A stretch of DNA of 64,000 bases from positions 8,737 to 72,736 of the forward strand of contig CAJPQT010000014.1 in the NCBI GenBank assembly GCA_905372865.1. The letters are read 5' to 3'. The notes beneath the pieces were generated by a model. It ran no database searches, was not told the origin of the DNA, and saw only the letters and a list, made by a program, of their open reading frames with translations. Shown piece after piece: positions 36,101 to 44,046 of the stretch (the stretch's first letter is position 1; each line of letters opens with the position of its first letter). The DNA comes from an uncultured Centipeda sp. (lineage in GTDB: Bacteria > Bacillota > Negativicutes > Selenomonadales > Selenomonadaceae). The position numbers were made by a program, and so were the translations under genes.

Positions 36101-36136
36101 GTCACCTTCAAGGCAGGGCTTGACTGGAGATTTTGA
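33113..36136 (+). CDS. Autotransporter adhesin with Asn-Pro linker
   Basis: This 1007-residue outer-membrane protein has a long signal peptide (RSHGKHTRRG, a hydrophobic core, AAAYA cleavage). The passenger (~30-600) is made of repeated units with N.I.L..G and GG(K/D)(A/S) turns, as in beta-helix passengers. An 80-residue Asn-Pro linker follows (612-691), then an autotransporter beta-barrel (~740-1007) ending GLDWRF with the C-terminal aromatic recognised by BamA. AAGGAG precedes the ATG. It confirms a two-membrane envelope. The ligand is unknown. A cysteine-free passenger fits export through the periplasm. Confidence 0.9.
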   Translation: MRSHGKHTRRGLGALIAAGLALGSAAAYAAPIADDNHQLTITDDIQTWRMNGGYLNLTHANGDSEASTSGNTIEVNSRDFNMTDIRGGSMIYTRATNATTAGITTLAADRNHITLTEGTLTHVFGGRIHVTSTSGGAVSYTANENAVVIGTHGTQNGDLNGASIEQVGALDAASFAAEVNRNTVTINNGGTANNVTAARASLTTNGAGNVRISAADNQITASGGTLMYGALAGRAYADALYGTAETLVEGNQITLTGTRVTAGMAAGNGTAYARSNAATALTKRNSITIENGSGAIIGNLTGGAAYAQRTTRGAAATAQENTITVTAGTYSDGRDVTGGNAGASGELRTVAATAHANRITLSPVRAPWEEIRGGKANANALDTEAHAVASGNIVTLNGGTFEKDIFGGDSYAQATRGTAAAAAESNEVYLRGGTYMGSIYGGRAWTNAAAHTTAIVRGNIVEIAGAPDLTRAQLYGGDARAASVVRADNTLIVRETKNITAQSIGDFQKLAFYVPAGMTANDTMLRVTSNANTNLSGTTLAAYLPGSSTANRLRLLYAENAQIDTDSATTMTVYEGVSGHRTAKMGVTANKKELVVKVDGSAIDGGTTPTPNPNPNPNPNPNPNPNPNPNPNPNPNPNPNPNPNPNPNPNPNPNPNPNPNPNPNPNPNPNPNPNPPPNPNPNPNPNPNPNPGNNGFVLHENTKSLAETMTGTAAFLGASGDLIAGGGMTSASAEAAGAGGFAPFAAVGGSSLRHETGSHVNVRGMNLAVGFSREVMRGDDRLLFGPIVEYGRGSYDSYLDDGTHGKGNTHYVGGGIFLKQEQKGGIFYEGSVRLGRMSTDYEADLPVGGITRRASYDTDANYIGAHLGLGHKSVAESGTERELYVRYFYTHQNGASATLSTGDRYDFHAVDSHRVRTGARWTIPQGSGALILGTSLQYEFKGDAGATYHTGGFSYDTPSPSLKGLSGSLELGYRANLSKRATADLSVEGWAGKQRGVTFKAGLDWRF
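34946..35185 (+). repeat. Hexanucleotide tandem repeat encoding (Asn-Pro)n
   Basis: Forty 6-bp units (AAY-CCN) encode 80 residues of alternating Asn and Pro, with one Pro-Pro variation near 35142. Third bases vary (CCC, CCG, CCT, CCA), so it is old or kept diverse. Changes in copy number keep the frame and would only change linker length. Confidence 0.95.
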
Positions 36137-36158
36137 CGTTCCCGCATTGTTACAAACC

Positions 36159-36197
36159 AAAAGACCTCCCGCACCATCCTCGGTGCGAGAGGTCTTT
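36159..36197. terminator. Bidirectional terminator between autotransporter and 135-aa gene
   Basis: A stem of about 16 bp (36159-36175 with 36182-36197) has A-rich and T-rich sides, so it can serve both convergent genes. Confidence 0.85.
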
Positions 36198-36213
36198 GTC
36201 TTGACCGAATGCC

Positions 36214-36621
36214 TTACATCATCTGAGAGACAGCTGCCGCCGTCGCGACGGAGCTCTGCGCCGCCTTCGACATGAGCAGCGGATCCGCGGTCTGCTCGAG
36301 TGCCTGATGCTTCATCTTTTGGATTGTTTCGGAGACGAGATCCTTGCCCGCCTCGGGATGCGAGCCGCGCGTCACAATCTGGGAGATGAGCTTCGTCCCC
36401 TGATAGATCTGCGTGATGACCGAGCCGTCCGCGAGCACGCGCGTGATGACGGTATCGCCGACCTTCTCCGCCCAGTCGCGCGCCTCTGCCGCCTTGGACT
36501 CCTTGAGGTTCTGCAGCATCCGCGCAAATGTGTCGGACGTGTCCTCCTTCGCTACATGGGTGCGCTGCTCGGATGATGCGGGCACTACTCCACGGCTGCC
36601 ATAGATTTTCTCGAGTTCCAT
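36214..36621 (-). CDS. Conserved-looking protein of unknown function (135 aa)
   Basis: No domain is recognised. The N-terminus (MELEKIYGSRGVVP) has no signal. A central beta-type segment (DTVITRVLADGSVITQIYQG) is followed by a helical, Ala/Ser-rich C-terminus. A GGAGGG site lies before the ATG. It is a single gene, convergent with the autotransporter and divergent from the aldolase-like gene. Confidence 0.65.
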   Translation of the reverse strand: MELEKIYGSRGVVPASSEQRTHVAKEDTSDTFARMLQNLKESKAAEARDWAEKVGDTVITRVLADGSVITQIYQGTKLISQIVTRGSHPEAGKDLVSETIQKMKHQALEQTADPLLMSKAAQSSVATAAAVSQMM

Positions 36622-36766
36622 CGGTTTCCCTCCCTTCGTGCTTCCTGCATGATATTGCTTTCCTTACCTTTACTATCGGAGAAATCCTTCCTTGTTTAAG
36701 GATTTTCCTTGAATTCCTATTGATTTTCCGATAATATAGAATCGTACGAAAAAGGAGATGACGAGA

Positions 36767-37798
36767 ATGAGCGAACTGCTGTCCTTTGGCTCGGACTATC
36801 TGGAGGGGGCGCATGCAGAGATTCTACGGCGGCTCATAGAGACAAATCTGGAGCAGACGGCCGGCTACGGGCTGGACACTTATTCCGATGCGGCGCGTGC
36901 GAAGATCCGAAGGGCGTGCCGCAGTCCGCGTGCGGAGATTCACTTCCTCTCGGGGGGAACGCAGACGAACCGCATCGTGATCTCATCTCTGCTGCATCCC
37001 TATGAGGGCGTGATTGCCGCAGATACGGGGCATATCACAGTGCACGAGGCGGGCGCAATCGAGTGCGGCGGCCACAAGGTGCTCGCGCTCCCGCACGCGG
37101 ACGGCAAACTCACGGCACGCGCCATCGAGAGCTGTCTGCGTACGTATCACGAGGACGCGAACCGCGATCACATGGTGCGCCCCGGCATGGTCTACCTCTC
37201 GCACCCGACGGAGTACGGGACGCTCTACACCATGGACGAGCTCGAGGTCATCAGCGCCATCTGCCGCGCGAACAAGATTCCGCTCTTCCTCGATGGGGCG
37301 CGGCTCGCCTACGCGCTCGGCTGCGATGCAAACGAGCTGACCCTCGCCGCCATCGCACGCCTCACAGATGCATTCTACATCGGCGGGACGAAGTGCGGTG
37401 CGCTCTTCGGCGAGGCAGTCGTCTTCCCGAAGCCGGACACGGTGCCGCATTTCTTCACCATTATCAAGCAAAACGGAGCTCTTCTGGCGAAGGGGCGCGT
37501 GCTCGGCATTCAGTTCGATACGCTCTTTACGGACGGGCTCTATGAGCGCGGCGGGGCGCACGCCGTCGCCATGGCGGACCGCATCCGCGCTGCCCTCATC
37601 GAGAAGGGGTACACACACGCCATCGACAGCCCGACAAACCAGATCTTCCCCGCGCTCGATGCGGCGCAGCTCGCCCGCCTCTCCGCACACGTCTCCATGA
37701 GCTTCTGGGAGAAGCAGGGCGACGTGACCGTCATGCGCATCGCGACGAGCTGGGCAACGCGCGAGAAGGACGTAGAGCGCCTGATCGCGGTGCTGTGA
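36767..37798 (+). CDS. PLP-dependent threonine aldolase / beta-eliminating lyase family enzyme
   Basis: The start was set at MSELLSFGSDYLEG because AAGGAG lies nine bases upstream; an ATG three codons earlier overlaps that site. At 343 residues it matches low-specificity L-threonine aldolase (fold type I PLP). Motifs include HFLSGGTQTNRIVISSLL, HITVHEAGAIE (the His that stacks on PLP), LFLDGARLAYAL and the PLP lysine in DAFYIGGTKCGALFGE. It would split threonine or allo-threonine to glycine and acetaldehyde; related beta-eliminating lyases cannot be excluded. Confidence 0.9.
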   Translation: MSELLSFGSDYLEGAHAEILRRLIETNLEQTAGYGLDTYSDAARAKIRRACRSPRAEIHFLSGGTQTNRIVISSLLHPYEGVIAADTGHITVHEAGAIECGGHKVLALPHADGKLTARAIESCLRTYHEDANRDHMVRPGMVYLSHPTEYGTLYTMDELEVISAICRANKIPLFLDGARLAYALGCDANELTLAAIARLTDAFYIGGTKCGALFGEAVVFPKPDTVPHFFTIIKQNGALLAKGRVLGIQFDTLFTDGLYERGGAHAVAMADRIRAALIEKGYTHAIDSPTNQIFPALDAAQLARLSAHVSMSFWEKQGDVTVMRIATSWATREKDVERLIAVL

Positions 37799-37930
37799 AG
37801 GAAAAATCCGCTTGCACCGGGGCAGGTGCGCTGTTATAATAAGCATAGAAAGAAACGTCCTTGACGGCATCTTTCCAAGGTTGCTTAATATTCTTTCGAA
37901 TAACCGCTCACTCGGTCAAAAGCTGGGCGG

Positions 37931-38002
37931 TTACTTTTTTTGTATCGCTAAAATATAGCCTGCAGCAGCGACCAACAAGAGAATCGCACCGATTTCAGAC
38001 AT
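37931..38002 (-). CDS. Putative holin-like type I toxin (23 aa)
   Basis: This tiny product (MSEIGAILLLVAAAGYILAI + QKK) is one hydrophobic helix with a basic tail, the form of Firmicute putative holin-like toxins. GGGGGTGA lies just before the ATG in a CCCCC-GAAA-GGGGG hairpin, the same feature found at 43947-43961. GTGAGCGG occurs both just before the ATG and again after the stop, as the direct repeats of type I par-like loci do. An antisense RNA antitoxin is likely but not shown. It was found by direct reading. Confidence 0.65.
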   Translation of the reverse strand: MSEIGAILLLVAAAGYILAIQKK

Positions 38003-38090
38003 ATCCGCTCACCCCCTTTCGGGGGAAAGATACCGCCGCGGGATTTCTCCCGCCCAGGACGTTTCAATGATATGATAGCACAGTCGAATC

Positions 38091-38260
38091 TTAAGGAAGC
38101 ACTGATAAATTCAGCCACGCCATCTTAGCGCATCTTTTTTGCCCGCACTTCGTCGGCAAATCCTCCACATAGCTTTGGCTATGCGTCCGGTTTGCCTCCT
38201 TGTTCGGACGAAAAAATCTGCGCCAATCTGACGGACTTCATTTTATCAGCGATTCCCTAA
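38091..38260. mobile_element. MITE, 170 bp
   Basis: Terminal inverted repeats of 19 bp (38091-38109, TTAAGGAAGCACTGATAAA, and 38242-38260, its imperfect complement with about three mismatches) bound a non-coding core. The core has its own small hairpin (CATAGC/GCTATG near 38168-38183). No transposase is encoded. Related tips occur at 24003 and 25061. No clear target duplication is visible. Confidence 0.8.
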
Positions 38261-38275
38261 CACAAACATATTTTC

Positions 38276-38307
38276 GCCCTTGGATCCATCGCGTCCAAGG
38301 GCTTTTT
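38276..38307 (+). terminator. Hairpin at the end of the ABC exporter operon
   Basis: GCCCTTGGA (38276-38284) pairs with TCCAAGGGC (38294-38302), then TTTTT on the plus strand. It overlaps the permease stop. The T-run faces rightward, so it may block antisense transcription while its stem ends the leftward mRNA. Confidence 0.6.
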
Positions 38308-39418
38308 ATATGACGGACCGCTTGAATTTCCGCACGGCGGTGCCGAAGAATACGAAAGTGAAGAGCGCGAGGAAGGCACTCTGCTGATAGAGCGCCGTGA
38401 TGCCCCCGCCCTTTAGGAAGATCATGCGCAGGATCTCGATGTAGTGCGTCATGGGGATGGCGAGGCTGAGGTATTGAAAGAATACGGGCATCGCATCACG
38501 CGGGAACATAAAGCCAGAGAGAAGGAACCCTGGCAGAAGGGTCGCGATGCTCATGAGCCCCGCCTGCAGCTGGTTCTGCGCGAGCGATGCGATCATGAGC
38601 CCCATCGTAAGCGAGGCGAGGAGGAAGAGGGTCGTGAGCGCATAGAGGAGCAGCACGCTCCCGCGCAGGGGCACGCCGAACACCGCGAGGGCAACGAGAA
38701 TACAGATCGTCGTCTGGATGTAGCCAAGCATAATATAGGGCAGAATCTTGCCGACGAGCAGTTCCCATATATGCAGCGGCGTTACAAGGAGCTGCTCAAG
38801 TGTGCCCGCCTCGCGCTCGCGCACGATGGACATGGAGACCATGACCACCATCGTGATCGAGAGGATGATGCCCATGAGTGCGGGCAGCATGTAGTAGGCG
38901 GTGACGGCATCGGGATTGTACCACGCGCGGATGCGCACGTCGTAGGCAGGCGATGCGGCGGGCGCTCCGCGCATAGCGACGGGCTGCACCCGCATGCCAA
39001 GCCCCGTCAGGGCGGCGATAGCAGAGGTCGAGGAGATGGAGTCCGAGGCATCGACAATCGCCTGGATCGGCACCGTGTGCCCCGCGTTTGCCTCCCGCAC
39101 GAGATCGGGCGGAAAGACAATGCCGATCTTTGCATCGCCGCGCTCGATCCGCTCGTTCAGCTCATCGTAGCTCCACGCGATGCAGCGCAGGTCAAAATAG
39201 CCGCTCGCCGTCATCGCTGCGAGGAAATTGCGGCTCTCCTCGCTCCGCGACTGATCGAACACGACCGTGGACTGGTGCCGCACGTCCGTGCTGATGGCAA
39301 AGCCGAACACGACAAGGTAGATGACGGGCAGGAGAAAGGTCACGCCGATCGTGATCGGGTCGCGCCGCATCTGAATGAGTTCCTTGACGAGAAGCGCCAG
39401 AATCCGCAAGCCGCTCAC
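38306..39418 (-). CDS. ABC-2 type transporter permease
   Basis: This 370-residue permease has one N-terminal helix (ITIGVTFLLPVIYLVVFGFA), a large extracytoplasmic domain (~50-175) and five C-terminal helices, the YhhJ/YbhR-like ABC-2 layout. LVKELIQMRRDPI is the usual start. It overlaps the ATPase gene by four bases. It is the membrane part of a HlyD-ATPase-permease exporter; cargo is unknown, with drugs or bile-type compounds being usual. Confidence 0.9.
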   Translation of the reverse strand: MSGLRILALLVKELIQMRRDPITIGVTFLLPVIYLVVFGFAISTDVRHQSTVVFDQSRSEESRNFLAAMTASGYFDLRCIAWSYDELNERIERGDAKIGIVFPPDLVREANAGHTVPIQAIVDASDSISSTSAIAALTGLGMRVQPVAMRGAPAASPAYDVRIRAWYNPDAVTAYYMLPALMGIILSITMVVMVSMSIVREREAGTLEQLLVTPLHIWELLVGKILPYIMLGYIQTTICILVALAVFGVPLRGSVLLLYALTTLFLLASLTMGLMIASLAQNQLQAGLMSIATLLPGFLLSGFMFPRDAMPVFFQYLSLAIPMTHYIEILRMIFLKGGGITALYQQSAFLALFTFVFFGTAVRKFKRSVI

Positions 39419-40335
39419 CCCCTCTGCCGCCGGTCATAGTAGATAAAGACATCCTCCATCGTCAGTGCAGACGGCTGCGCCCCCAACTCCGATGGCAGCG
39501 TCACATCCCGCGAGACGAGCGCACGCACCTGCCGACCGAACACATAGACCTCGTCATAGGGTACGCCTGCCGCCGTCAGCGCTGCCGTCCCCGCCTCCGC
39601 ACTCTCCTGCGGCAGGACGTAGAGACGCGCAGGCAGTTCCTCCTTCAGTGCCGTCGGCGAGCCGGAGGCGATCTTCTTTCCGCGCTGCAGAAAGGCGATC
39701 GCATCGCAGTGCTCCGCCTCATCCATGAAATGTGTCGTGACGAAGATCGTTGTCCGCTCCGTGCCCGCCATCTCCGAGAGCAGATTCCAAAACAGGCGCC
39801 GCGACGTGGGGTCAACGGCAGACGTCGGCTCGTCGAGCACGAGGAGCGCGGGACGGTGGAGAATCGCGCAGCCGAGCGCGAGCCGCTGTTTCTGCCCGCC
39901 CGAAAGACCACCCGCGAGCACACCCGCTTTCTCCGTGAGCTGCATGCGCACGAGCACTTCCTCCGTGCGTGTGCGCCGCTCCGTGCGCGGGAGGCCGTAG
40001 AGTCCGCCGTAAAACATCATATTCTCGCGCACCGTCATATTCGTGTAGAGGCTGAACCGCTGGGACATATAGCCGAGCGACTGGCGCGCGCGCGCCGGAT
40101 GCGCCGCCGTGTCACAGCCGAGCACGAACGCTGTGCCGCTCGTCGGCGGGAGGAGGCCGCAGATCATGCGGATCGCCGTGGACTTTCCCGAGCCGTTCGA
40201 TCCGATGAATCCGTAGATCGCGCCGCGCGGCACGGAGAGGTTCAGATGATCGACGGCGGTGTAGCTGCCAAAGACACGCGTGAGCTCATGCGTTACGATC
40301 ACAGGCATATCGCCCGTATGCGCCTCACGTTCCAT
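39415..40335 (-). CDS. ABC transporter ATP-binding protein
   Basis: The start was set at MEREAHTGDMPVIVTHELTR, which overlaps the HlyD stop by 11 bases; an earlier ATG lies deep in that gene. At 306 residues it has all ABC motifs: IGSNGSGKSTA (Walker A), LAGGLSGGQKQRLALG (signature), LLVLDEPTSAVDP (Walker B) and FVTTHFMDEAEH (switch). It powers the coupled permease. Confidence 0.95.
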   Translation of the reverse strand: MEREAHTGDMPVIVTHELTRVFGSYTAVDHLNLSVPRGAIYGFIGSNGSGKSTAIRMICGLLPPTSGTAFVLGCDTAAHPARARQSLGYMSQRFSLYTNMTVRENMMFYGGLYGLPRTERRTRTEEVLVRMQLTEKAGVLAGGLSGGQKQRLALGCAILHRPALLVLDEPTSAVDPTSRRLFWNLLSEMAGTERTTIFVTTHFMDEAEHCDAIAFLQRGKKIASGSPTALKEELPARLYVLPQESAEAGTAALTAAGVPYDEVYVFGRQVRALVSRDVTLPSELGAQPSALTMEDVFIYYDRRQRG

Positions 40336-41317
40336 GACGCGCCCCCAGATCCACATCGGCGGGCATGCCGGGCTTTAGGATGCCGGCCGCATTGTCTACG
40401 GCTACCTTTACGCCAAAGACGAGGTTCGCCCGCTCATTCTTCGTAATGCTCTGGCGCAGCGTGAACTCCGCCGCGTCGCTGATCTCCGCAATAATGCCGT
40501 TCAGCGGCTCCGCCTGCCCGTCGATGTAGACGCGTGCCGAATCGCCGAGATGAATGCCCCCGAGCATATCGGTCGTCACATAGATCTTGATCCAGACATC
40601 CGCAGGATCGATAAGGGTTGCAACGGATGCACCTGCACGGACAAACTCACCTGCCTCGTAGTTCTTTGTCAGGACAACACCATCACGCGGTATGCGTATG
40701 GTGAGGTCGTCGATCACGGAATCATCCATCGCAAGGATTGCCTGCTGCCGCCGCACATCCTCCTCCGCCATTCGGATGTCCTCGGGACGGCTGCCGTTCT
40801 CCAGCAGCCGCTGCTCCTCCTCGCGTGCGTGCAGGTTGGCATCCGCCGTGTCACGCGCCTCACGCAGGGCGTCAAATGCCTGCTGGGCAATGGCGCCCTC
40901 TGCGAGGAGCTCCGTACCGCGCGCATAGTCGGCATCCGCACGATCCGCAGCGGCACGCGCGGCACGGGTGCGCTCTGCGGCCGCATGGATTTCCTCTGCA
41001 CGGCTGCCGCTCTGCGTACGCGCGAGATTCGTCCGGGCATGGGCAAGCGCCGCCTCATCGCGCAGGCGTGCCGCCGCGAGATCACGCCGTTCGATGCGTG
41101 CCGCCACATCGCCCGCCCGCACCGCCATCCCCTCATGCAGAAAGAGGTCCTCAATATAGCCGCTCTCCTTCACACCGACCTCGACGCGCGTCGCCTCCAC
41201 CGTTCCCGTGAGGAGCCGTGCGCGTCCCTCCTGCTCTACATACGCGCGATAGGCGAACGCTGCAAGCAGGATGAGGGCAAGGAGCAGAATGCCGATGCGG
41301 ATTCCTCTGACAGGCAT
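40325..41317 (-). CDS. HlyD-family membrane fusion protein
   Basis: This 330-residue protein has an N-terminal membrane anchor (IRIGILLLALILLAAFAYRA), a lipoyl-like half (VEVGVKESGYIEDLFLHEG), a long Ala/Arg/Glu-rich coiled coil (~90-195), a second lipoyl half (IRIPRDGVVLTKNYEAGEFV) and a beta-barrel (ARVYIDGQAEPLNGII). This is the YhiI/EmrA-type adaptor that links an inner-membrane ABC exporter to an outer-membrane channel, in keeping with a two-membrane envelope. It is the first gene of the exporter operon. Confidence 0.9.
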   Translation of the reverse strand: MPVRGIRIGILLLALILLAAFAYRAYVEQEGRARLLTGTVEATRVEVGVKESGYIEDLFLHEGMAVRAGDVAARIERRDLAAARLRDEAALAHARTNLARTQSGSRAEEIHAAAERTRAARAAADRADADYARGTELLAEGAIAQQAFDALREARDTADANLHAREEEQRLLENGSRPEDIRMAEEDVRRQQAILAMDDSVIDDLTIRIPRDGVVLTKNYEAGEFVRAGASVATLIDPADVWIKIYVTTDMLGGIHLGDSARVYIDGQAEPLNGIIAEISDAAEFTLRQSITKNERANLVFGVKVAVDNAAGILKPGMPADVDLGARHGT

Positions 41318-41413
41318 ACAATCCCTCCGATCACCGCAGAATCACTGCCTATAGTATAGCATTGCCGTGGGAATCAAAAAAGTTGACTGCGATGAGATTC
41401 GATGAAAGACATC

Positions 41414-41442
41414 AAAAAGCACCTTCCATACAGGGAGGTGCT
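41414..41442 (-). terminator. Terminator after mnmG
   Basis: AGCACCT..CC (41418 side) pairs with GG.AGGTGCT (41433-41442). The minus strand continues with TTTTT. It lies 16 bp after the mnmG stop. Confidence 0.85.
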
Positions 41443-41457
41443 GGTCATTTTCCATGG

Positions 41458-43338
41458 TTACTGTGACTGCCGTTCCTTCTCGAGATACACGAGAAGGACG
41501 GAGATGTCGGCGGGCGAAACGCCGCTGATGCGCGCCGCCTGTCCGATGGAGCGTGGGCGGACGGCGGCGAGTTTCTCCGCCGCCTCGAGGCGCAGGCTCG
41601 TGATGGCGCTGTAGTCGAACCCCTCGGGAATGCGGCGGCTCTCGAGACGCTCCATACGCGCGATCTGCTCCTGCTGCTTTTTTATATAGCCATCGTACCG
41701 CGCCATGATCTCGACTTCCTCCTTGACATCCGCCGCAAGTGCGGGGAGGTCAAAGAGGGAGGCGAGCACATCATAGCGCCCCTCACGCGAAAGGAGGGCG
41801 CGGAGCGTCATCGGCACGCGCAGGGGCTGCAGTCCCGCCTCCGCAAGACGCGCCTCGGTCTCGGCGCTCGGGCTGAGTTTCGTACAATCGAGGAGGCGCA
41901 GGGTCTCCTCGATCGCGTCCCGCTTCGCCGTAAAACGCGCCCACCGCTCATCGCTGACAAGTCCGATGGAGCGTCCCATCGGTGTGAGGCGCAGATCGGC
42001 ATTGTCCTGCCGCAGGATGAGGCGGTACTCGGCGCGGCTTGTCATCATGCGGTAGGGCTCGTCCGTCCCCTTCGTGACGAGGTCGTCGATGAGGACGCCG
42101 ATGTAGCCGTCGCTGCGGCGGAGCACCAGCGGTTCCTCGCCCGTGATTTCACGTGCGGCGTTCACGCCTGCGATCAGGCCCTGCGCCGCCGCCTCCTCGT
42201 AGCCGCTTGTGCCGTTCGCCTGTCCTGCGGAGTAGAGCCCCGCGATGTTCTTCACGGCAAGGGTCGGAGTGAGCTGCAGGGGATCGAGGCAGTCGTACTC
42301 GATGGCATAGCCAGGGCGCATCATGCGTGCATGCGCAAGGCCCGGAATCGTCGTAAGGAATTCCTCCTGCACATCCGTTGGTAAGCTCGTGGACATACCC
42401 TGTACATAAATTTCATTTGTATGCAGGCCCTCGGGTTCGAGGAAGAGCTGATGCCGCTCCTTGTCGGGAAAGCGTGCGATCTTCGTCTCGACGGAGGGGC
42501 AGTAGCGCGGCCCCACTCCCTCGATGACACCGTTTGCCATCGGTGCGCGGTGGAGGTTCGCGCGGATAACTGCATGCGTTTCCTCATTCGTATAGGTGAG
42601 GTAGCACGGTGTCTGCTCTGCCGGCATCGCTGTCGTCAGAAACGAAAAGGCGGGAGCGGTCGGATCCCCCTCCTGCACAATCGTCTTTGCAAAGTCGATC
42701 GTGCGGCGGTCAACGCGTGCGGGCGTGCCGGTCTTAAACCGCATGAGCGTGAGGCCGAGCTCCTTCAGTGAATCCGAGAGCGCCATCGCAGGACGCTGTC
42801 CGTTCGGCCCGCTGTCGTAGATGGTCTCGCCGAGGATGATGCGTCCGCGCAGGTACGTCCCCGTGGCGAGGATGACGGCGCGTGCCGTGAGCCGTTCGCC
42901 CGTCTCGCAGAGGACCCCCGTGACGCGTTTCCCCGCGCTCGTCTCCTCGGCGAGAAGCTGTGTCACGAGGAGCTGTCGCACGTCGAGATTGTCCGTATTC
43001 TCGACGGTCTCCTTCATGATACGCTGATAGAGGAGCTTGTCCGCCTGCATGCGCAGGGCGTGGACGGCAGGGCCCTTGCCCGTGTTGAGCAGGCGGCGCT
43101 GGATGCTCGCGCGGTCTGCCGCAATGCCCATCTCGCCGCCAAGCGCGTCGATCTCGCGGACGAGGTGGCTCTTGCCCGGGCCGCCGACGGACGGGTTGCA
43201 CGGCATCATGGCAATGTTGTCGAGCGAGAGCGTAACGATGAGCGTCCGCCGTCCCATACGTGCCGCTGCAAGCGCCGCCTCGACACCCGCATGCCCCGCA
43301 CCGACCACAATGATATCATAATCTGTAGAGGTATTCAC
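41458..43338 (-). CDS. mnmG: tRNA uridine-5-carboxymethylaminomethyl(34) synthesis enzyme MnmG
   Basis: This 626-residue FAD protein has all MnmG/GidA signatures: IIVVGAGHAGVEAALAAARMG (FAD-binding start), MMPCNPSVGGPGKSHLVREI, CPSVETKIARFPDKERHQ and the C-terminal helical domain (EVEIMARYDGYIKKQ, SLRLEAAEKLAAVRP). With MnmE it builds the carboxymethylaminomethyl group on U34 of certain tRNAs. The gene is often close to oriC in bacteria, and here it lies 1.5 kb from the DnaA-box cluster. Confidence 0.97.
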   Translation of the reverse strand: MNTSTDYDIIVVGAGHAGVEAALAAARMGRRTLIVTLSLDNIAMMPCNPSVGGPGKSHLVREIDALGGEMGIAADRASIQRRLLNTGKGPAVHALRMQADKLLYQRIMKETVENTDNLDVRQLLVTQLLAEETSAGKRVTGVLCETGERLTARAVILATGTYLRGRIILGETIYDSGPNGQRPAMALSDSLKELGLTLMRFKTGTPARVDRRTIDFAKTIVQEGDPTAPAFSFLTTAMPAEQTPCYLTYTNEETHAVIRANLHRAPMANGVIEGVGPRYCPSVETKIARFPDKERHQLFLEPEGLHTNEIYVQGMSTSLPTDVQEEFLTTIPGLAHARMMRPGYAIEYDCLDPLQLTPTLAVKNIAGLYSAGQANGTSGYEEAAAQGLIAGVNAAREITGEEPLVLRRSDGYIGVLIDDLVTKGTDEPYRMMTSRAEYRLILRQDNADLRLTPMGRSIGLVSDERWARFTAKRDAIEETLRLLDCTKLSPSAETEARLAEAGLQPLRVPMTLRALLSREGRYDVLASLFDLPALAADVKEEVEIMARYDGYIKKQQEQIARMERLESRRIPEGFDYSAITSLRLEAAEKLAAVRPRSIGQAARISGVSPADISVLLVYLEKERQSQ

Positions 43339-43384
43339 ACGATGGTTCCTTTGATTCTTTCATACGATTTGTGTTAGCCTTTAT

Positions 43385-43861
43385 TTATTCTTTTACCATG
43401 AAGTTTACGGGCACCTCGCCGAGCTCTGTCTCCATCCGCCGCCAGCGAACGCCTGCGGAGTCAAACATGCGCTTGGAGATCTTGGTCGCCTCGGTCGCGG
43501 CGTATTTGTCCGAGAGATAGACGACCTCGCGGATGCCGCTCTGGATGATCGCCTTGCAGCATTCGTTGCACGGAAACAGGGAGACGTAGATACGACAGCC
43601 CTTCAGTGACGTGCTCGCGTTGAGGATCGCGTTGAGCTCGGCGTGCACGACGTAGGGGTATTTCTGCTCGGCAAATTCGCCCGTCCGCCCCCACGGGTAC
43701 TCGCGGTCGTCGCAGCCGTTCGGCATGCCGTTGTAGCCGACGCCGACGATGTGCCTCTCCTCGTTGACGATGCACGCGCCGACCTGTGTGTGCGGATCCT
43801 TGCTGCGGTAGGCAGAGAAGATCGCCACGCCCATAAAGTACTCATCCCAAGAGATAATCAT
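43385..43861 (-). CDS. Deoxycytidylate (dCMP) deaminase family protein
   Basis: This 158-residue zinc deaminase has VVHAELNAILNA (HAE: Zn ligand and catalytic Glu) and SLFPCNECCKAIIQSG (PCXXC Zn site), with the N-terminal SWDEYFMGVAIFSAYRSKDP typical of dCMP deaminases. It converts dCMP to dUMP for dTMP synthesis. It is also called ComEB-like in Firmicutes. It lies 46 bp before mnmG, in the same direction. Confidence 0.92.
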   Translation of the reverse strand: MIISWDEYFMGVAIFSAYRSKDPHTQVGACIVNEERHIVGVGYNGMPNGCDDREYPWGRTGEFAEQKYPYVVHAELNAILNASTSLKGCRIYVSLFPCNECCKAIIQSGIREVVYLSDKYAATEATKISKRMFDSAGVRWRRMETELGEVPVNFMVKE

Positions 43862-43875
43862 TGTGTTTTCTCTCC

Positions 43876-43904
43876 TTGTGCATCATACATTTGTTTGCTA
43901 TAAT
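43876..43904 (+). promoter_or_regulatory. Promoter of the holin-like toxin RNA
   Basis: TTGTGC (43876-43881), a 17-bp spacer and TATAAT (43899-43904) give a near-consensus sigma-70 promoter. The start would be near 43911, with a leader of about 58 nt before the toxin ATG. Confidence 0.7.
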
Positions 43905-43968
43905 AGCAAAAGGCACTGCTGTTAAAAACGGTAGGCGGCTAATCTCGCCCCCGAAAGGGGGAATATAT

Positions 43969-44037
43969 ATGGATACCTATGAGTTCCTATCATTTCTCAT
44001 AGTATATACCATACTGATTCGATCAGTAAAAAGATAA
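43969..44037 (+). CDS. Putative holin-like type I toxin (22 aa)
   Basis: The product (MDTYEFLSFLIVYTILIRSV + KR) is a single hydrophobic helix with a basic tail and resembles the Firmicute putative holin-like toxins that begin MxTYExLSLM. It has a strong promoter and a CCCCC-GAAA-GGGGG hairpin holding its ribosome site. TAGGCGG..AATCTC occurs both in the leader (near 43933) and after the gene (near 44069), like the direct repeats of par-type loci. It was found by direct reading; function is inferred. Confidence 0.65.
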   Translation: MDTYEFLSFLIVYTILIRSVKR

Positions 44038-44046
44038 ACGAGAAAA

